This document shows, piece after piece, positions 14,683 to 22,764 of a DNA stretch of 46,707 nt. How positions within the stretch are numbered: the first letter of the stretch is position 1; each line of letters begins with the position of its first letter. The DNA lies in the IMG/VR virus record IMGVR_UViG_3300028192_000006, positions 1 to 46,707 of that record, one strand, 5' to 3'. The notes beneath the pieces are model-generated. The model was not told the origin of the DNA. It worked only from the letters and a program-made list of their open reading frames with translations, and made no database searches. Source of the stretch: a virus. A program made the translations under genes and the position numbers.

Positions 14683-17196
14683 ATGAATCAACAAACTTTC
14701 TATACGCACGCCTTCCGTCACGGTAAGGTAATCAAATATACAGGCTATGAGAATGGTGATAAAGTTTCATACACCATTCCATTTCGTCCTTCACTTTACG
14801 TCACAACCAAAAAAGAAGCTAAATGGCATGCGTTAAATGGCACACCAGTAGAACCAATACATTTTGGTAGTATGAGTGAAGCTACAGAATTTATGAAGCA
14901 ATATAAAGATGTTCCTAATTTTGACATATATGGAAATACTAATTATGTTGCTCAATACATTAATGAAGAATTTCCTGGCAATATTGAATGGGATCGTAGT
15001 CTTATTAATGTTACCTCTCTTGATATAGAATGTAAGTTTGGCGAAGGTTTTCCTGACCCAGCTCTTGCCGATCAGGAAGTAACAGCCATCACAACAAAAA
15101 ACAATATAGATGATGTTTATTATACATTTGGCTGCGGCGATTATGATAAAGAAAAATCTATAATGCAAACACATGAAGTTCGTTATATCAAATGTGGAAA
15201 CGAAAGAGAACTACTTCATAAGTTTTTATATCACATGGCAAAAACATCCCCTGATGTTCTCACTGGTTGGAATATAGAATTTTTTGATATACCATATCTT
15301 ATAAATCGTATAGCAAAAATCATTGGTGGGAATAAAGAGAAAATGTTATCACCTTGGCGAATGATCGACAAACGTGAAGTACAACAACCTTTTAGTAATA
15401 ATATGCGTGTTAAATATGACATAAAAGGTATTACATGTCTTGATTATCTTGCAATATTTAAAAAGTTTGCATTTACTTATGGTCCACAAGAATCATATAA
15501 ACTTGACAATATCGCTAATGTAGTTCTTGGTGAGAAGAAGCTTGACTTTGGTGAGGCCTCAGACTTAAATGAATTGCATGACACTGATTATCAGAAGTTT
15601 ATTGATTATAACATTAAAGATGTAGAGTTGATTGACAGAATGGAAGATAAGCTTGGTCTTATTACGTTATGTTTAACTATGGCTTATAAAGGTGGTGTTA
15701 ACTATGATTCAGTTCTAGGGACCGTGGCGATATGGGATTCATTAATCTATAGGGATCTCCATTCGAGAAATATAACAATACCACAAAACGAAGAATCAAC
15801 TAAGGGTGCTTATCCTGGTGGTTATGTAAAAGAACCACATGTTGGAATGCATGATTGGGTATGTTCATTTGACTTAAACTCTCTATATCCATCAATCATT
15901 ATGCAATATAATATGTCACCTGAAACTATATTACTTGACGATGAGTTAGGTGTTAATGTTGAATCTGTACTTAATAGTAAAGTCAAAAATACTCATCCAA
16001 ATACTGCTTTAGCTGTTAATGGTACTCGATTTGATACAAGTAAACCAGGTGTTCTTCCTCAAATTATTCAAGAAATTTATAATGAACGTGTTAAATTCAA
16101 ACAAAAACAAATTAAAGCTGAACAAGAATTAGAATTGTCCGGCAATAAATCAGAACAATATAATCTAGAAAAACGAATAGGCATTGCTAAAAATCAGCAG
16201 TTAGCTCTTAAGATTCTTCTTAATAGTTTATATGGAGCGATGGGTAATAAATGGTTCAGATATTTTGATATGAGAATTGCCGAAGGTATTACACTTACTG
16301 GCCAAGCAACTATCAAATGGGCTGAACAACATTTAAATAATTATCTTAATAAGACATTAAAAACTGATAAAGATTATGTAGTTGCTATTGATACAGACTC
16401 AGTATATGTCACACTTGATGAATTCGTTAAACGTTTTAAACCTGAAAATCCTGTTAACTTTTTAGATAAGTTATGTTCTACTGCATTAGAAAATACTCTT
16501 AAAGATTCTTTTAATGAACTATATATTAATCTTGGTGGTATAGAAAATAAAATGGTTATGGGAAGAGAAGTAATTGCTGATAGAGGTATATGGACAGCAA
16601 AGAAAAGATATATATTAAACGTGCATGACAATGAAGGTGTACGATATGCAAGTCCTAAATTAAAAATTATGGGTATTGAAGCTATTAAATCAAGTACTCC
16701 TGCGATATGTAGGCAAGCATTAAAAGATATGTTTAAAAGAATTATTGAAACTGATGAAGAAACAGTTCAAGCTGATATACAAAATTTTAAAAATATATTT
16801 TCTCAAGCATCAGCTGAGGAAGTATCATTTCCTCGTTCAGTTCAGAATATTCGTAAATGGACTGATAAAGAAACTATATATAAAAAAGGAACACCTATTC
16901 ATGTCCGTGGTGCACTAATGCATAATCATTTAATTGATGACCAAAAGCTACAGAAAAAAGTAGAAAAGATACATGGTGGCGATAAAGTAAAATTTACTTA
17001 TTTACGAAAGCCAAATCCAACTAAAGAAAATGTTATTGCATTTGTTGATTATTTACCACGTCAGTTTAAACTTGAGGATCATATTGATTATAATCTTCAA
17101 TTTGAAAAGACATTTTTAAGTGCAATTGAACCAGTTTTAACAGCAGTTGGTTGGGAAAGTGAAAGGAGTATTACATTAGAATCTTTTTTTACATAA
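14683..17196 (+). CDS. 43: gp43, family B DNA polymerase
   Basis: 837 residues (T4 898; marine relatives about 830). The exonuclease domain has ExoI DIE at 114-116 and the D-Y-N-I-K-D-V ExoIII region (FIDYNIKDVELIDRMED). Polymerase motif A FDLNSLYPS has D397, motif B is LKILLNSLYGAMGNKW, and motif C is IDTDSVY with D570 and D572. All catalytic residues expected are present, so it is a replicative, proofreading enzyme working with gp45. The promoter directly abuts the start codon. Confidence 0.97.
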   Translation: MNQQTFYTHAFRHGKVIKYTGYENGDKVSYTIPFRPSLYVTTKKEAKWHALNGTPVEPIHFGSMSEATEFMKQYKDVPNFDIYGNTNYVAQYINEEFPGNIEWDRSLINVTSLDIECKFGEGFPDPALADQEVTAITTKNNIDDVYYTFGCGDYDKEKSIMQTHEVRYIKCGNERELLHKFLYHMAKTSPDVLTGWNIEFFDIPYLINRIAKIIGGNKEKMLSPWRMIDKREVQQPFSNNMRVKYDIKGITCLDYLAIFKKFAFTYGPQESYKLDNIANVVLGEKKLDFGEASDLNELHDTDYQKFIDYNIKDVELIDRMEDKLGLITLCLTMAYKGGVNYDSVLGTVAIWDSLIYRDLHSRNITIPQNEESTKGAYPGGYVKEPHVGMHDWVCSFDLNSLYPSIIMQYNMSPETILLDDELGVNVESVLNSKVKNTHPNTALAVNGTRFDTSKPGVLPQIIQEIYNERVKFKQKQIKAEQELELSGNKSEQYNLEKRIGIAKNQQLALKILLNSLYGAMGNKWFRYFDMRIAEGITLTGQATIKWAEQHLNNYLNKTLKTDKDYVVAIDTDSVYVTLDEFVKRFKPENPVNFLDKLCSTALENTLKDSFNELYINLGGIENKMVMGREVIADRGIWTAKKRYILNVHDNEGVRYASPKLKIMGIEAIKSSTPAICRQALKDMFKRIIETDEETVQADIQNFKNIFSQASAEEVSFPRSVQNIRKWTDKETIYKKGTPIHVRGALMHNHLIDDQKLQKKVEKIHGGDKVKFTYLRKPNPTKENVIAFVDYLPRQFKLEDHIDYNLQFEKTFLSAIEPVLTAVGWESERSITLESFFT

Positions 17197-17200
17197 GCTA

Positions 17201-17229
17201 TTTACATTTACAGTAAACTATGATATAAT
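17201..17229 (+). promoter_or_regulatory. Sigma70-type promoter, predicted leaderless
   Basis: TTTACA (17201-17206), 17-bp spacer ending TATGA, TATAAT (17224-17229), preceded by AAGCTA. Seven nt (ATACTAT) separate it from the ATG at 17237, again predicting a transcript that begins at the start codon. Confidence 0.85.
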
Positions 17230-17236
17230 ATACTAT

Positions 17237-17314
17237 ATGAATAAATTAGACTACGTAATATTAATTCTTTTATTTCCGTACTGGTTTATTCGCTATTTAA
17301 AGGAGAAATTATGA
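17237..17314 (+). CDS. 25-residue hydrophobic leader-like peptide
   Basis: The ATG lies 7 nt after a -10 box. The peptide (MNKLDYVILILLFPYWFIRY plus LKEKL) is one short membrane helix with a basic end. Its TGA is part of ATGA shared with the next gene, whose ribosome site (AAGGAG) lies inside it. It may be a membrane microprotein or a translated leader that sets expression of the pyrophosphatase gene. Position and coupling support translation; function is unknown. Confidence 0.5.
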   Translation: MNKLDYVILILLFPYWFIRYLKEKL

Positions 17315-17955
17315 GCGCAGATTGGGTAAATGATATCAATCGTATGCAAAACAAATATGGTGTTAGGGAATGGATTAGCCATGCCACACCATTTGAACTT
17401 AAAAAATACTTAGAATTCCGATTAGATTTTATTAAAGAGGAATATGATGAAACAAAAGAAGCACTTATTATGGAAGACGCTGAAGAGATCGTTGATGGTC
17501 TTATTGATATTTGTGTTGTTGCTATTGGAACTTTAGATGCAATGGGTGTTAATGCGCACACAGCATGGGATGAAATATTTGATGCAAATATGAATAAAGA
17601 GGTTGGTATAAAAGAAGAACGACCAAATCCTTTAGGACTTCCTGATTTAATTAAACCAGAAGGTTGGGTAAACCCATCACACGAAAATAATCATGGCATT
17701 ATTCCAACAGCGTTTGAACCAGATGTTGATGAAGATTTAAATGAGCTTATTGCAGAGAATTTAAAAAAGAAAGCTATGGAAGCTAATGTAGCCAGAACTG
17801 AAATTTCTGGTAAATATAATACTAATTGGACACCAAACGCAAAGGATATATATTTTGATTCACTTCCAGATGTTGTTTCAAGTGAAGGCAAAGGTCGTTG
17901 GCATCCAGAACGTAAAATAGATTTATTTAAAAAACTAAAAACAAAGGAGAAATAA
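17311..17955 (+). CDS. All-alpha (MazG/dCTPase-like) NTP pyrophosphohydrolase
   Basis: 214 residues. FIKEEYDETKEA followed by EEIVDGLIDICVVAIGTLDA is the ExxE...ExxD magnesium-binding pattern of all-alpha NTP pyrophosphatases. An extra 100-residue C-terminal part (NPSHENNHGIIPTAF, then Lys-rich) is not part of that fold. T4 gp56, the dCTPase needed to keep unmodified cytosine out of DNA, belongs to the same superfamily. With a dCMP-hydroxymethylase-like gene 3 kb downstream, this is a candidate for that step, though MazG-type housecleaning is equally possible. Confidence 0.75.
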   Translation: MSADWVNDINRMQNKYGVREWISHATPFELKKYLEFRLDFIKEEYDETKEALIMEDAEEIVDGLIDICVVAIGTLDAMGVNAHTAWDEIFDANMNKEVGIKEERPNPLGLPDLIKPEGWVNPSHENNHGIIPTAFEPDVDEDLNELIAENLKKKAMEANVARTEISGKYNTNWTPNAKDIYFDSLPDVVSSEGKGRWHPERKIDLFKKLKTKEK

Positions 17956-18128
17956 TGTATAGTTGGAGTAAAGATTGGCCAACCTTAACCGAACTTTTTT
18001 TCGGTAAAGGTAATGGACCACAAGGAGCTTTAAATGGTATGACCAAAGAAGCACCTAAGAAAAAGGCAACGTTCGATGAACGTTTTACAACCTCTAAGAA
18101 AAAATCAGTAAAAAGTAAGGATAAATAA
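17955..18128 (+). CDS. 57-residue unknown protein, Lys-rich tail
   Basis: Begins MYSWSKDWPTLTELFFGKGN after AAGGAG and a TAATG overlap. It ends in a strongly basic tail (TTSKKKSVKSKDK). No domain is visible; the tail could bind nucleic acid. It sits in a run of four small coupled genes before the primase. Confidence 0.7.
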   Translation: MYSWSKDWPTLTELFFGKGNGPQGALNGMTKEAPKKKATFDERFTTSKKKSVKSKDK

Positions 18129-18322
18129 TGGATGAATTATATGAAAAGTTTGAAAAATTAGCTATAAGTAATGAACCATTAATGGCTGCAGGAATAATGA
18201 TGGCACAAGCAATGAAAATTTATAAAGCCATGTTATCTGCAGATGAATTTAAATTAATGACTGAACATATATTAGAAAGTAGAGATATGATTCAGACACC
18301 TGACATACCAAAACTACATTAA
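18128..18322 (+). CDS. 64-residue helical protein
   Basis: MDELYEKFEKLAISNEPLMA opens an acidic, Met-rich, almost wholly helical sequence. The ATG overlaps the preceding stop (TAATG) with AAGGAT upstream. Unknown; no motif recognised. Confidence 0.7.
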   Translation: MDELYEKFEKLAISNEPLMAAGIMMAQAMKIYKAMLSADEFKLMTEHILESRDMIQTPDIPKLH

Positions 18323-18324
18323 TT

Positions 18325-18495
18325 ATGGCTAAACAATCTTGGAATGATTGGATTTTTTCCAAAACACATACTTATGATTCATGGTTACAAAAGTATAAAG
18401 GTAAAACTGTTCATGCACTTACTCTTAATGAACATACTAAATTTTCAACAGAATATAAAAGATGGAAAGCAGGCAATATCGAAAAAATGACATGA
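18325..18495 (+). CDS. 56-residue Trp-rich basic protein
   Basis: MAKQSWNDWIFSKTHTYDSW and later KRWKAGNIEKMT: four Trp in 56 residues and a net positive charge. The ATG is 2 bp after the previous stop and the TGA is shared with the primase start. No Shine-Dalgarno is clear, so coupling is the likely mode of translation. Unknown. Confidence 0.6.
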   Translation: MAKQSWNDWIFSKTHTYDSWLQKYKGKTVHALTLNEHTKFSTEYKRWKAGNIEKMT

Positions 18496-19415
18496 AATCA
18501 TTAACACTGTTTAAATCAATATTTGATAATAAAACAAATAAGCAAATGGACTTTGAAGATTGGGTAGTGTTTGAAAAAATGTTATTTGATTTAGCTGAAT
18601 ATCCTCGTAAAGATAAAAAATCAGCACCTTTAATATCCCCTGCAATATATAAAGACAATACAACTCGTTCTAATGAAAGTGTCATTAGTTGGGCTGGTTG
18701 GTGTGCAGTAGATGTAGATGAACATCCATTTAGTGGTAATCTTGAACAAGAATTATTAGATGCTTATGGCAAATATAATCATGTAATTTATTCAACCGCG
18801 TCATCCACTACATCATATCCAAAATTTAGAGTTGTTTTTCCATTAAGTGTAGATGTTCCAAAAGAAAAAATTAAACATTTTTGGTTTGCTCTTAGTAAAG
18901 AGTTAGGTGATATAGTTGACCCTCAAACAAAAGATTTAAGTCGTATGTATTATGTACCTGGGAAATATGAAGGTGCATATAATTTTATATACAATAATTT
19001 CTGTGGTGAAACGATGGACCCTAATATTCTTATGCATAGGTATGATTATGTTGAGAAGTCAGGTTCTTTAATAGATAATTTACCTAAAGCTATTCGTGAA
19101 CAATTACTTGCTCATCGTAAAAATGAATTAACAAATACAAGTGTGACTTGGAATAATTATAGAGACTGTCCATTTGTTAATAATAAATTAGTTAAAGAGT
19201 ATAATGAAATAACTGATACGGGCTGGTATGCAAAGATGTATGCCATTATGGTTTCAATTGCTGGTAATGCGATACGTAGAAAATATCCTATTACTGCTCA
19301 AGAAATCACAACATTATGTAAGGAAATTGACTTTGAAAATGGTAATTGGTATAAGTCAAGACCCTTTGACAAGGAGGCAGATCGTGCAATCGAATACATC
19401 CACAGTAACAGTTGA
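18492..19415 (+). CDS. Archaeo-eukaryotic-type primase (PrimPol-like)
   Basis: 307 residues from ATG 18492 (ATGA overlap); an upstream in-frame ATG at 18462 is less likely. CAVDVDEHPF puts a DxD metal pair at residues 74-76. HVIYSTASSTTSYPKFRVVF and LSRMYYVPGKYEG match the AEP core (strand, Ser/Thr turn, K-x-R-V-V-x-P, D-x-S-R). The C-terminal ITAQEITTLCKEIDFENGNW looks like a PriCT-type helical module. T4 uses the DnaG-type gp61, which is not in this window, so this may be the replicative primase or a repair PrimPol. The AEP fold is well supported; the role is open. Confidence 0.7.
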   Translation: MKSLTLFKSIFDNKTNKQMDFEDWVVFEKMLFDLAEYPRKDKKSAPLISPAIYKDNTTRSNESVISWAGWCAVDVDEHPFSGNLEQELLDAYGKYNHVIYSTASSTTSYPKFRVVFPLSVDVPKEKIKHFWFALSKELGDIVDPQTKDLSRMYYVPGKYEGAYNFIYNNFCGETMDPNILMHRYDYVEKSGSLIDNLPKAIREQLLAHRKNELTNTSVTWNNYRDCPFVNNKLVKEYNEITDTGWYAKMYAIMVSIAGNAIRRKYPITAQEITTLCKEIDFENGNWYKSRPFDKEADRAIEYIHSNS

Positions 19416-19839
19416 TACAGGTGAAATAGGCGAACAATTAATAGAAGAATTTTTTCCTAAAGCAGAACGAACCGATGATTGGTTTGATTCTAAAAAAGAT
19501 GGTACTATAAGGGAAAAAACTTATGAAGTAAAAACATTTAGGTTAAATAATAAAGACCAAGGTTTCTGGGTTGATAGTTCTCAATTTCGTAAATTAGATA
19601 ATGTTGATATATTATACTTTGTTAAAATCCCTGAATCATTAGAAGAGGGTGCAACTATTTATGAATGTATGGACCATACAGGTGAGGATGCATATGAAGC
19701 TTTTAAGTTAGGACCAATCAAACAAATGAGATGTTATTTTCTTGATAATTGTAAAAAAATTACAAATATTAGAGATGAGAGAACTGATGTATTATATCAT
19801 AATTCAGTGGCTATGTCAAAGCATAAAAGATTTACATAA
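19384..19839 (+). CDS. PD-(D/E)XK-type nuclease candidate
   Basis: 151 residues from GTG 19384, which has AAGGAGG at 19370-19376; longer in-frame starts lie within the primase gene. GEIGEQLIEEFF, then FDSKKDGTIREKTYEVKTF gives the E...D...ExK core of restriction-endonuclease-like folds, followed by a strand with DILYFVKIPE. It overlaps the primase gene by 32 bp and ends before a promoter. The primase-nuclease pair suggests a task at replication or recombination intermediates. A related-looking fold occurs at 43950. Confidence 0.6.
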   Translation: MQSNTSTVTVDTGEIGEQLIEEFFPKAERTDDWFDSKKDGTIREKTYEVKTFRLNNKDQGFWVDSSQFRKLDNVDILYFVKIPESLEEGATIYECMDHTGEDAYEAFKLGPIKQMRCYFLDNCKKITNIRDERTDVLYHNSVAMSKHKRFT

Positions 19840-19843
19840 GCTG

Positions 19844-19872
19844 TTTACTTTAGCCTATAACTATGATATAAT
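19844..19872 (+). promoter_or_regulatory. Sigma70-type promoter of the modification island
   Basis: TTTACT (19844-19849), 17-bp spacer ending TATGA, TATAAT (19867-19872), preceded by AAGCTG. The transcript has a leader of about 20 nt with GGAG before ATG 19898. It would drive a run of overlapping genes to at least 24787. Confidence 0.87.
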
Positions 19873-19897
19873 ATAACTATATTTAATGGAGTAGTAT

Positions 19898-20245
19898 ATG
19901 AAAGAATCATTAAAAGTTTTACAGGCCGCTGCAGAACTTCAACAACAAAAATCAAACGATTATCAAAATCCTAATTCTAGGATTCGTCAAGCTGACTATT
20001 ATCCTCATGGATGTTCAACCATATTAGATACAATGCATGCAAAAATATTACGTATGCATTCAGTTATCGAAGCTATGGAATCTGATCCAAATTACACACC
20101 AAATTTTGAATCTCTTGAAGATTCATGTATTGATATTATAAATTATTGTTCATTTTTTGTAAGTTATTCACGTGGTAAAATGGAAGGACAAAGTCCTGAT
20201 CGTGACTTTTTAAATAGAATTATAAATCCGATAAATGCTGATTAG
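19898..20245 (+). CDS. Nmad1/DUF1599-like nucleotide-modification-associated protein
   Basis: 115 residues. KSNDYQNPNSRIRQADYY, followed by a helical core and EDSCIDIINYCSFF, fits DUF1599 (nucleotide modification associated domain 1), which occurs in phages beside thymidylate-synthase-type hydroxymethylases. The biochemical role of the domain is not settled in what I know. It overlaps the hydroxymethylase gene by 11 bp and opens the modification island, which supports the assignment. Confidence 0.7.
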   Translation: MKESLKVLQAAAELQQQKSNDYQNPNSRIRQADYYPHGCSTILDTMHAKILRMHSVIEAMESDPNYTPNFESLEDSCIDIINYCSFFVSYSRGKMEGQSPDRDFLNRIINPINAD

Positions 20246-20957
20246 ACCATATAGAGTAACAGATGTTCGTGACTATTTTGTTGGTGCAAAAGGTCATGAT
20301 TATGCTATGACTACAGATAAAACTGGTGTCAAATGTCTTGAACTTATTGGTGCATCATTCCTTGCAGATGAACCTGCAATATTTGGTACACCTAATATAG
20401 ACTATATTAAAAGAGAAATTGATTGGTATAAATCTATGTCTTTAAACGTTAAAGATATATATGGACCAAATAAACCACCACCAGAAGCTTGGCAATATGC
20501 AGCATCAAATAAAGGTTTTATTCATTCAAATTATGGTTATTTAATTTGGCATAAAGATAATCATTACCAATACGATAATGTCATACAAGAATTAAAAGCT
20601 AATCCTAATTCACGTAGAGCACTTATGGTTTATAATAGACCAGAAATATGGAATGAATATGATATGGATGGTGCTTCAGATTTTATATGTACTAATTCAG
20701 TAGCTTATTATATTCGTAATGGTAAATTACATTGTTCAGTATCAATGCGTAGTAATGATGTCGTATATGGATATAAAAACGATTATGCATGGCAACAATT
20801 TGTATTACATGATTTGGCTTATGATTTAGATTTAGAAGTAGGTAATATGATTTGGCAAGTACAAAATTTACATGTTTATGAAAAGCATTTTGACTTAATT
20901 AAACCATTAACATCAGCTGCTGCAATTGATAAAAGTTATAAAAGCGAGTGGAAATGA
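20235..20957 (+). CDS. 42: dCMP hydroxymethylase-type ThyA homologue (gp42-like)
   Basis: 240 residues (T4 gp42 246). The ThyA fold is clear: catalytic Cys152 in FICTNSVAYYI, then HCSVSMRSNDVVYGYKNDYAW. In E. coli thymidylate synthase Asn177 lies 31 residues after Cys146; here the residue 31 after Cys152 is Asp183. Asp at this place (Asp179 in T4 gp42) marks dCMP hydroxymethylases, which add a hydroxymethyl from methylene-tetrahydrofolate to dCMP. The alpha-glucosyltransferase homologue next door strengthens the call. An ordinary thymidylate synthase is the alternative, but the Asp argues against it. Confidence 0.8.
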   Translation: MLIRPYRVTDVRDYFVGAKGHDYAMTTDKTGVKCLELIGASFLADEPAIFGTPNIDYIKREIDWYKSMSLNVKDIYGPNKPPPEAWQYAASNKGFIHSNYGYLIWHKDNHYQYDNVIQELKANPNSRRALMVYNRPEIWNEYDMDGASDFICTNSVAYYIRNGKLHCSVSMRSNDVVYGYKNDYAWQQFVLHDLAYDLDLEVGNMIWQVQNLHVYEKHFDLIKPLTSAAAIDKSYKSEWK

Positions 20958-22225
20958 AGATAGGTGTAATATTAGGTAGAGGAGTTGAAGGCGTTGGTGT
21001 TACAAAGAACGTTGTAGAATTCCAAAAGCTTTTCCCTGGAGTAGAAATATTTGCTACAATAGATAAATTATGGCCTCGTAGAGAGTCTATGAATTTTCCA
21101 GTTACTTATTTTAGAGGTGCTGATTGGGATATGGTTAGTAAACCAGCTAAAAAGTTCCCTAATTTAATTGCTTCTAACGATGTAGTCCATAGGATTAATC
21201 AGCTTGATGCCTGTATCATTTGGAGCATACCTTCAAAGTCACATTCAGAAGAGTGTATAGACAATTTTATAAGACTATTAGCCAATATTAATGTTCGTAA
21301 AGGTCTTGTACAGGTTGACCATAAAATGGCATCTATAACTCGTAATGCTCGCCTTGCCGATGTTTGTAATAATGTAGATGTTTTAATGTGTCATTCAGTT
21401 GAGAATGATTTCGCAAGATGGACACGAAAAAATAATGTAAAGACACCATTGACTGACATGGGTGTTGGATTTAATTTTAATAAAGATTATTGGAAACCAG
21501 TCGAAGACCAAGATACACGCTATGTTCGTTGGGTTGGCCGTACAGCAATGTGGAAAGGACCAGATGTTATGATTGATATACATAATGATCATTTTCGTAA
21601 AGCAGGATTTATTACAGTACTTGAAGGTTTAGAAGCTTCAATACAATATCCATTGGTATTATATAAGAATTCAAAAGAATTAAAAGATCGTAGAGATGTT
21701 ATCAATTTCTTCAGGCCTGAAAAAGGTTTAGATATAAATGAAACTAGACATCCTGTGTATGGTTCAGAAGAAGAAGATATGGGTGCATATCTTTATTCAT
21801 CATATACACATTCTGAAATGATGGAACGTATGAGTCTTGGTGGATTTGGTTCAGATCTTATGTACTTTAAGAAAAATCTTTATGGGAACAATCTTGAATA
21901 TTGTCATACAGATTCATTTGCTGCAGGCGTTATACCAATATTCCATAAACATTTATGTGATAATGTAATACATCGTAAGCTTGATTGTCCAATTAGTCAA
22001 TGCGCAAATAATGGAACAATAGGTATTGACCATACTAACGCAGCTGAAATGACAGAATTAATGCTCCTATTAAGACATGAGAATAATATGCGAGCTGAAT
22101 GGAGAGAGCAAATGTTTGAATTTTGGAAAGACCATTGTAATGCAGACATTGTATATAATGACATTATAAATAAAACATTAAACTTTAACAAAACAGAAGA
22201 TGTTGGATTGGAGGCATTCTTTTGA
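20954..22225 (+). CDS. agt: DNA alpha-glucosyltransferase homologue (T4 Agt-like)
   Basis: 423 residues from ATG 20954 (ATGA overlap); T4 Agt has 400. Similarity to T4 Agt is visible throughout: MKIGVILGRGVEGVGVTK against MRICIFMARGLEGCGVTK; RWVGRTAMWKG against RWIGRTTTWKG; VLEGLEAS against VMEGLERS; SEMMERMSLGGFG against SEMLERMSKSGFG; AAGVIPIFHK against ACGTIPVFWK. Agt moves glucose from UDP-glucose to 5-hydroxymethylcytosine in DNA. It sits between the hydroxymethylase and an NDP-sugar epimerase, so this phage very likely makes glycosylated DNA. The sugar may differ from glucose. A 20-residue acidic insert (HPVYGSEEEDMG) is absent from T4 Agt as I recall it. Confidence 0.9.
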   Translation: MKIGVILGRGVEGVGVTKNVVEFQKLFPGVEIFATIDKLWPRRESMNFPVTYFRGADWDMVSKPAKKFPNLIASNDVVHRINQLDACIIWSIPSKSHSEECIDNFIRLLANINVRKGLVQVDHKMASITRNARLADVCNNVDVLMCHSVENDFARWTRKNNVKTPLTDMGVGFNFNKDYWKPVEDQDTRYVRWVGRTAMWKGPDVMIDIHNDHFRKAGFITVLEGLEASIQYPLVLYKNSKELKDRRDVINFFRPEKGLDINETRHPVYGSEEEDMGAYLYSSYTHSEMMERMSLGGFGSDLMYFKKNLYGNNLEYCHTDSFAAGVIPIFHKHLCDNVIHRKLDCPISQCANNGTIGIDHTNAAEMTELMLLLRHENNMRAEWREQMFEFWKDHCNADIVYNDIINKTLNFNKTEDVGLEAFF

Positions 22226-22764
22226 TACCATTTCCAAATAAAAAATATAAAACTATATATGCTGACCCTCCGTGGAATGAACAAGGAGGAGGCAAAATAA
22301 AAAGAGGTGCTGATAGGCATTATGATTTAATGAAAACTGAAGACATAAAAAATCTTCCAGTTCAAAATATAGCAGATGATGAGTGTTGGTTATATATGTG
22401 GGTCACTAATAATTTTTTAAAAGATGGTCTTGATATTATGGAACATTGGGGATTTAAATATATAACTAATCTAGTATGGGCAAAAAATACTATAGGTCTT
22501 GGATATTATTTTAGAGGTCAACATGAACTTTGTTTATTTGGCAAAAAGGGTAACTTAAAACCTTTAGTAAAAAATGAAAGTACTTTAGTTAAAGCTAATA
22601 AAGCTGAACATAGTAAGAAACCAATAGAATTTTATACTAAAATTGAAAATCAATCACATGGTCCTAGGATAGAATTATTTGCTAGGAATATAAGAAAAGG
22701 CTGGGATGCATGGGGTAATGAAGAATTAACAGAAGAAGTAACATTAGAGGAATATTTCGTATGA
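22222..22764 (+). CDS. MT-A70 family adenine-N6 methyltransferase
   Basis: 180 residues from a TTG start (22222) preceded by GGAGG and overlapping the previous stop as TTGA. The catalytic DPPW is at 15-18 and the MT-A70 order is followed: ADPPWNEQGGG, LYMWVTNNF, GFKYITNLVWAKN, RGQHELCLFGKKG, PRIELFARN. These single-domain phage enzymes methylate adenine in DNA. With cytosine glycosylation next door, it adds a second defence layer or marks replication origins or packaging sites. Confidence 0.88.
   Translation: MIPFPNKKYKTIYADPPWNEQGGGKIKRGADRHYDLMKTEDIKNLPVQNIADDECWLYMWVTNNFLKDGLDIMEHWGFKYITNLVWAKNTIGLGYYFRGQHELCLFGKKGNLKPLVKNESTLVKANKAEHSKKPIEFYTKIENQSHGPRIELFARNIRKGWDAWGNEELTEEVTLEEYFV

Noticed and set aside
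20235-20957. Plain thymidylate synthase
   Set aside because: Asp in place of the dUMP-binding Asn and the adjacent Agt homologue favour dCMP hydroxymethylase, though a test is required to be sure.
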